NCBI RefSeq assembly: GCF_018446385.1
Contig: NC_055988.1
Span: 64,877,788-64,941,787 of the forward strand
Direction of reading: 5' to 3'
Source: Zingiber officinale
Taxonomy: Eukaryota > Streptophyta > Magnoliopsida > Zingiberales > Zingiberaceae
Length of the DNA: 64,000 nucleotides
Shown: in pieces, positions 58,801 to 64,000 of the stretch
Numbering within the stretch: position 1 is the first letter of the stretch
Layout: the number at the start of each line of letters is the position of its first letter
Position numbers and translations under genes: made by a program
The notes under the pieces: generated by a model
Database searches by the model: none
What the model saw: only the letters and a program-made list of their open reading frames with translations
Told to the model about the DNA's origin: nothing

Positions 58801-61800
58801 AGCGATAGAGGTGGAGAATATGGTGCACCGTTTGATGAGTTTTGTTCAGAATCTAGCATTATTCATCAGACAACGACGGCTTACTCGCCTCAATCGAATG
58901 GTGTTGTCGAATGTAAAATTGGACACTAAAGGAAATAATGAATACCTTGTTGATAAATTCAGGCTTACCCCAGAACTTGTGAGGAGAAGCTATATTATCG
59001 GCAAACCACATTCTCAACAAAATCCCTTACAAGAAAAAAGATAAAACACCATATGAATTATGGAAAGGCCGCGAGCCATCGTACAAATACCTGAAAGTGT
59101 GGGGGTTGCTTAGCAAAGGTCGAAGTATCCAAGCCAAAGCAAGTAAAAATCGGACTTAAAACTTTCGATGCAATATTTGTCGGATATGCCCATAATAGTA
59201 GTGTATATCATTTCATAGTTCACAAGTCAGACATTCCTGATATTCATGTGACAACAACCATAGAATCTCGGAATGTGATATTTTTTGAAAACGTATTCCC
59301 GAATAAAAAGGGAAACATTCAAAGTGATAATAATGGAAGTTCTAATGAAAATGACGTTTTTGAACTTAGTTGTTATAAAAGGACTATCGACAGTCAAAAA
59401 GTGAAAAGCCACGTCGGAGCAAACGGGCTAGACTTGAGAAATCATTCGGGCCGGACTTTATGACTTTTATGTCAGAAATGGACCCAAGAACATTAAGCAA
59501 AGCTCTCTCTAGTCCCAACACCCCATTGTGGAAAGAAGCTGTCAATAATGAAATCAAGTCTATCATGAATAACCATACTTGGGAATTAGTGGACCTTCTT
59601 TCTGGTACTAAATCATTAGGTTGTAAGTGTATACTAAAACGCAAGTATAAAACTGATGGATCGATTGATAAGTATAAAGCCAGACTTGTAGCCAAAAGAT
59701 ACAAACAAAAGGAAGGTATTGATTACTTCAACACCTACTCATCGGTGACAAGGATTACGTCCATACGAGTGCTGATAGCCATCGCAGTACTGTTTAACCT
59801 TGAAATACACCAAATGGATGTTAAGACTGTATTCTTAAATGGCGAGTTGGAAGAAGAAATCTATATGGAGCAACTCGAGGGGTTCGTAGCTCCAGGAAAA
59901 GAAAAAAAGGTGTGTCGATTTGTTAAGTCGTTGTACGAACTTAAACAAGCGCCTAAACAATGACACGAAAAATTTGACAAAATAATGTTATCAAACGAAT
60001 TCAAAATAAATGAATGTGACAAATACATTTATGTCAAACACACACCTGAAGGTCATGTAATCATTTGTCTATATGTAGACGACATGTTTATAATGGACAG
60101 TAAAATTGAGGTAACATGAGTACAAAGAAAATGTTGATCAAGAATTTCGATATGAAAGATATGGGTTTAGCAGATGTTATATTGGGAATCAAAATTATCA
60201 AGATATCCGATGGGATAGTTTTGACACAATCCCATTATATAGTCAATGTTGAAAAGGTTCAATGCGTATGATCTCTCTACAGTAAAAACACCTATGGATC
60301 TAAGTAACACTTAGCGAAAAACTATGGTGAGCCCATATCGCAATTGGAATATTCTCGGTTAATAGGTAGCTTAATGTATCTCACAAACTACACACGTCTA
60401 GATATTGCTTGTGTGGTAAACAAGATGAGTCGTTTTACAAGTAATCCAAACGACACCCATTGGAAAACACTGATGCGAGTTCTTAGATATTTAAAATTTA
60501 TTATGAACTACAGATTACATTACGGAATGTATCCCGCTGTCTTAGAGGGATATTGTGATGCTAATTGGATATTAAATACAAAAGATTCCAAATCCACTAG
60601 TGAATATGTATTCACAATCGGTGGAGGAGCGGTATCTTGGAAATCCACAAAGCAGACATACATTGCTCAGTTAACTATGGAATCCGAGTTTATAGCACTA
60701 GACAAAGCAGCAGAAGAAGCTGAATGACTGAGGAATTTCGTGGAAGATATTCCGAGCTGGACGAAACCTGTGCCCGCCGTACTTAAACACTATGCTAGTC
60801 AATCGGCAATTGAAAGGGCACAGAGTAGTATGTATAATGGTAAGTCTCGACATATACGTCATAGACATAATACTATTAGACAGTTGATCTCGAATGGAGT
60901 GATTGCAATCAACTATATCAAGTCAAAAGATAAGTTGGCAGATCCTCTTACGAAGGGGCTAAGTCGAGATCAAGTATACTGCTCATCAAAAGGAATGAGA
61001 TTAAAAATCTACAACTAAAACGACTGTAGCGGTAATCCAACCTTGTTGACTGGAGATCCCAAGATATTGGTTCAATGGGACAACAAAGTTACAGAAGTTG
61101 TGTTACAGCACACGAGATATATTATCTCTATCCCAATCCTAGGATGAACTTGTGCTATCCTACCACATGTAGTGAGGTTAAGCGTATGCTTTTAATGACT
61201 TCTATACCTTTATAAGGTGGAGTATGGTAGGAAACTCTTGATAGAAGTGTCACCTGTGTGAGTGTGAAGATAGGCCGCTTCAATGAAACATTCATGAATC
61301 TAAGATGGTGTCTATGGCCAAAACAGAACCAACCATGAGAACCAAAAGTAGGTGAGATATGTCTCTGTGTGGGTGTTATTGTCTTAGTATACACCAATAG
61401 CTGAGCAGTTCAAGACAACACATTCACTACGCAGCTTAGTATGCTCGATAGCATTCCACTACGGAAGGTTCAAAATCACAAGCTCCCAATGCATTGACTT
61501 ATCCATTGGACTCCTGTAAAGTGTCAACATGCATACATGTATTAATTTCCATTCATGTGGGGGATTATTGGATATTGGGTCTTAAAATGACTAATATGGT
61601 TTTGCAAGGGAAAATCGAGGTGCCATCAATCGATGAAAGTCAGAATTGACTTTTAAATCGAAATCTACGTTTCGCGTAGATGAATCTAGACTATTAATTT
61701 ACTCAAAACCGAGTACGGGTGAATGAAAAATTAATTGTTTAAAGTTAAGCCCAAAAATAGCGTTAAGGAAGTAGATGGGGAATAGTCCTACATTTGAAAT

Positions 61801-62859
61801 TTCCAAGAGAGATTGCTTCCTTATATGCATTGCTGTGTTAATGGAGCTAACATAAAAAGCGCAGGTGCTCTCTTCCCATAGGCGAGCAGGTGCTCGCACC
61901 TATGAGCCTACCACCCGTACGCACATAATGGGCGCTTTGTTGGCGCACTTTGCACTTCGCAACATCAAAGACGGTGATGGATCATAAGTGATACAATTTG
62001 GAGCGTTGATCACGAAGAGTCGCAATTTGACTTTTGGTGACCAGATTTGATCTGAAGCGTCAGATTGAATGAGTTAATTTGGCGGTCGAGATCAAAAGGT
62101 GATCTGAAATGTCACAACCTTCAGATCTGAAGGCTCAGATCAAGGGTTGTCTGAATAGATACAACCCTCTAGATAAAACGGCTCAGATGAATCCTCATCA
62201 AAAGGTACATCACCTCTTCTCCTCTATAAATAGAACCCTCCAGATGTTGGAAAAACACACAAAAACAAATCAATTCATTCATCTCATCTTTTGCATTCGG
62301 AGTCCATAAAACCTGTGAGAAGGTTTGTTGGTCTCGAAATTTGAAGTGTTGTTATTTCGAGATAACATCGTTGTATTTTGAGAAACGAATTGCTGCTATC
62401 TGTAAGCACCTGTAGAGGAACAATATTAGTTTGCATCCTCCTGGTAGCAATCCCCGATAGTGCCGACAGTCATAAAGCGACTATAAGCACGAGGTATTGA
62501 AGAACTCCCATATTCTTGTATCATCACATCATCGGACATAATTTTTCTTGTTTATTTACATGTAAAGTTGACACTATATCAAATTTGATACTGAATTTAG
62601 AAGTGTAGGTGATTTTAGCTTAGCATAACTAATACTAACAGGAACTAGCGTATGGTGATTAACATCTGAAAACTAAGTGGCCTATTCATTTTCAACCTCC
62701 CTGGACAGTTGATTGCAGCTCTACAAACTAGCATACTAACTCATTATCAAGCTTGCAATGCCCTCCATTTTTGTTTGTTAATGTTTGCACTGCTATGTAG
62801 CAGAAGCTTACAAAGCTGGGCAACTGCAAGAGGTATTAGAGAAAGCTTTGTGTTCGTGA
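52810..62859 (+). CDS. GRXS14: monothiol glutaredoxin S14 type, plastid-targeted; three exons
   Basis: Exons are 52810-53002, 53149-53418 and 62804-62859, with GT/AG ends and phase-1 junctions throughout. They total 519 nt, giving 172 residues (Arabidopsis GRXS14/CXIP1 is close to this length). Residues 1 to about 62 are Ser/Arg-rich with few acids, a plastid transit peptide that probably ends near IRCSS. Residues 65-172 are the glutaredoxin fold. Visible are [13 protein letters not shown], the CGFS active site at 96-99, [20 protein letters not shown] at 132-151 with the cis-Pro loop and glutathione-binding GGCD, and the C-terminal [22 protein letters not shown] glutaredoxins bind a glutathione-ligated 2Fe-2S cluster and act in plastid Fe-S delivery and redox protection. 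All key residues are present, so the gene looks functional. The ATG at 52810 is chosen because it starts the transit peptide. Intron 2 (9385 bp) holds a SINE and a copia element. Confidence 0.95.
53003..53148 (+). other. intron 1 of the GRXS14-type gene
   Basis: 146 bp, GTAAGG donor and TTGGCTTCAG acceptor. It separates transit peptide and glutaredoxin domain. Confidence 0.9.
54197..54345 (+). mobile_element. Au-type SINE
   Basis: 149 bp flanked by the 8-bp duplication CAAAGCAA (54189-54196 and 54346-54353). It begins AAGGGCAGTTCGGTGCATGA, followed by GGTCTCGGGGAAGGGTCTAT and TGCAAGAGGCTGTTTTCGAA, and ends CACCAAGCCTCC, as in plant Au SINEs. The B-box is degraded (CGAAACTTAAACC). SINEs are moved by LINE enzymes. 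Confidence 0.86.
56237..56241. repeat. target site duplication TATTC, left copy (second copy 62511-62515)
   Basis: TATTC flanks the copia element on both sides within intron 2. Confidence 0.82.
56242..57103 (+). repeat. 5' LTR of the intronic copia element
   Basis: Aligned with 61566-62510. It lacks 64 bp present in the right LTR and ends GACCTCACA. Confidence 0.83.
57160..61018 (+). pseudogene. copia gag-pol polyprotein of the intronic element
   Basis: Plus strand, domains in order. Gag (57180-58000) has EKFNETDFK then stops, and a damaged zinc knuckle ([14 protein letters not shown], first Cys and His lost). Protease (58018-58330) has [12 protein letters not shown], where the catalytic Asp has become Asn. 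Integrase (58437-59200) is broken, keeping [14 protein letters not shown] (59460-60250) has [20 protein letters not shown] and an intact YVDD at 60072-60083, with a stop after KQAPKQ at 59963. RNase H (60344-61018) has [20 protein letters not shown] and the end [15 protein letters not shown]. Several stops and frameshifts mean no enzyme is made. The family resembles short-LTR Tork/Ivana-type copia; the clade is uncertain. Confidence 0.88.
61566..62510 (+). repeat. 3' LTR of the intronic copia element
   Basis: 945 bp, TATTGGATATTGGG to GAACTCCCA, followed by TATTC. Confidence 0.85.
62804..62859 (+). CDS. GRXS14: exon 3 of the GRXS14-type gene (56 nt)
   Basis: After the acceptor TGTAGCAG (62796-62803), the exon with the single G from exon 2 gives [18 protein letters not shown] and TGA. 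This is the conserved C-terminal helix of the family. It lies 9.4 kb from exon 2, so a gene finder that stops at the retroelement would truncate the protein after residue 154. Confidence 0.93.
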
Positions 62860-64000
62860 TGGCATCAATTTAATGAAGCATTTCATGCTCGATGGTTTGC
62901 TCTCGAGATCCTGTGTATTGACGAATCCTTTGCAGGTTATCATTATTGAATGCTCTATAAATTAGCAATCATTTCATCTTAATGCTGTAAGATTGCACCA
63001 TTGAACGAATCACATAAGATAAATCAGCTCATGAATACTAATCATCCACAAGTTCAGGAAAATATTTACTGTCTTTCACAATTTATTTTCTGTCATTTTA
63101 TCACAACCCTTGGCAGTTCTACTGCGCTGAATAAAATAGTTAATGCTCAAATGGAAAAAAATTGTCATTTACCTTGAGAATGGTGGTCTATAGAGAAACA
63201 ATGTTAGATCAGAAGTGTTATAATCAGAGCACAATAGATGGTGAGATCTGTTAAAGATTTTCGATTCCCATCCATACCTTGGTTTTTTGGTGATAAGCTG
63301 GAGGTGGTCACCGTGTCTTGTTCAATTGAACAAGCTCGAGATTGATAGAGGTGGGAGCTGTTTACTTGTGCGAGTTGAACTCGACCGAGCCTACATGGCT
63401 AGTCTGAGGCAATTTGGGTTCAATTAGGTTTAGTGTTGTGGTTTATGCTTGTGGTATGAGGTAGGCTGATGGGTCAGGATGTTCTTATTCAACTAGTTTC
63501 TATAGCTACTCTTCTTTTGCTGGTTCATAGAAGATCACCTTCGGTAGCTCTGGCTCCTGGCACCTCAGTGGTTGCGTTGCTGTAAATATTGATTTAACTA
63601 AATTCTTAATTTTTATTATTGAACATACAGGTAGACTTCGCAATTGTTAAATGCTTTATAAAGGATCTCAATAATAAATGTATATTTTATTATTAAAAAA
63701 ATAATTTATCTTTTTTTTTTATTTGACTTTGTCTATGAACAATCACACCTATGACCATCTTTTTTATGGTTACTGTGTTCAAACTGAATCAAATCAATTT
63801 TGTAAAAAAAAACAAACTAAATTAAAATTTTAATCCAGTTCAATTTAATTGTTCCAGTTTGAGCTAAACTCAAACGCTCATGCAAAGTCTAATTTTTACA
63901 ATATGGCATTTCATTAATGTCTTACAAGCAACCATTAAGATATTTTTATTTACTTTGAGGTGAACGAAAGAAAAAAATAAATTGTATAGAAATTAAGATC
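62860..64000 (+). other. 3' UTR and downstream flank of the GRXS14-type gene
   Basis: No further gene is seen. Possible polyadenylation signals are AATAAAAT at about 63130 and AATAAATG at about 63672. The last 300 bp is AT-rich. Confidence 0.5.

Larger units (their letters stand above)
56242..62510 (+). mobile_element. Ty1-copia element inside GRXS14 intron 2, same strand as the gene
   Basis: The 6.27 kb element has LTRs 56242-57103 (862 bp) and 61566-62510 (945 bp). Its termini are mutated: the left LTR starts GGTTGGATATTGG and the right TATTGGATATTGG in place of TGTTGGATATTGG. The polypurine tract GTGGGGGATTA is at 61557-61567. The LTRs differ by a 64-bp deletion in the left copy (near 57070) and several other changes, so the insertion is not recent. 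No clear PBS is seen after the left LTR. Confidence 0.87.
53419..62803 (+). other. intron 2 of the GRXS14-type gene, 9385 bp
   Basis: Donor G|GTAAGA at 53418/53419 and acceptor GTAGCAG at 62797-62803. Removing the copia element (about 6.27 kb) and the SINE leaves an intron of about 2.9 kb. 53419-54188 and 54354-56236 are AT-rich intron sequence without a gene; around 55800-55990 there is a run of GCTTGACC-like units. Confidence 0.9.

Overview
The window is plant nuclear DNA made mostly of nested transposable elements, with one ordinary host gene. An angiosperm is indicated by an intron-containing nuclear gene for a plastid-targeted monothiol glutaredoxin of the GRXS14 type and by the element mix: Ty1-copia (Angela-like, Sirevirus-like and a short-LTR family), Ty3-gypsy Tekay/Del, TRIM, CACTA/TNP2 and an Au-type SINE. 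A monocot is my guess from the very long LTRs, but this is weak evidence. There is no bacterial or organellar sequence.

Layout. (1) 1-26.45 kb is a nest of minus-strand Angela-like copia elements with about 2.3-2.6 kb LTRs. The host element O (3683-26449) is cut in three places: by element A (1-3682, running off the left edge), by a 3.87 kb solo Ty3-gypsy LTR (3693-7564, target duplication AAGAT), and by a complete element N (9885-19665, target duplication ATTCG) inside O's pol gene. (2) 26.45-49.79 kb is a decayed CACTA element whose TNP2-type transposase gene (minus strand) is interrupted by a gag-only Sirevirus-like element (28086-32345, CTTGC), an old related LTR, and a 3.66 kb solo gypsy LTR (33471-37134, TGACC). 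Its 5' region carries a TRIM (37404-38185, TAGTA) and a 10.4 kb Tekay-type gypsy element (38837-49226, TCAGG). (3) 49.79-52.6 kb is AT-rich intergenic DNA with an inverted repeat pair, a 129-bp tandem repeat, two (TA)n tracts and a perfect 16-bp-arm hairpin. (4) 52.6-62.9 kb is the glutaredoxin gene in three exons (52810-53002, 53149-53418, 62804-62859). It encodes 172 residues with an intact CGFS active site. Its second intron is about 9.4 kb because it contains an Au SINE and a 6.3 kb copia element (56242-62510, TATTC) in the same orientation as the gene. (5) 62.9-64 kb is 3' flank.

Most of the gag/pol and transposase genes are broken by stops, frameshifts or deletions. The most interesting signals are non-coding: an about 125-nt element with paired flanks shared by two different copia families, a hairpin-plus-CAG module conserved in Tekay-type LTRs, antisense tRNA-like segments in the two solo LTRs, and a recently moved Tekay element whose gag and front half of pol are replaced by unrecognised repeat-rich DNA.
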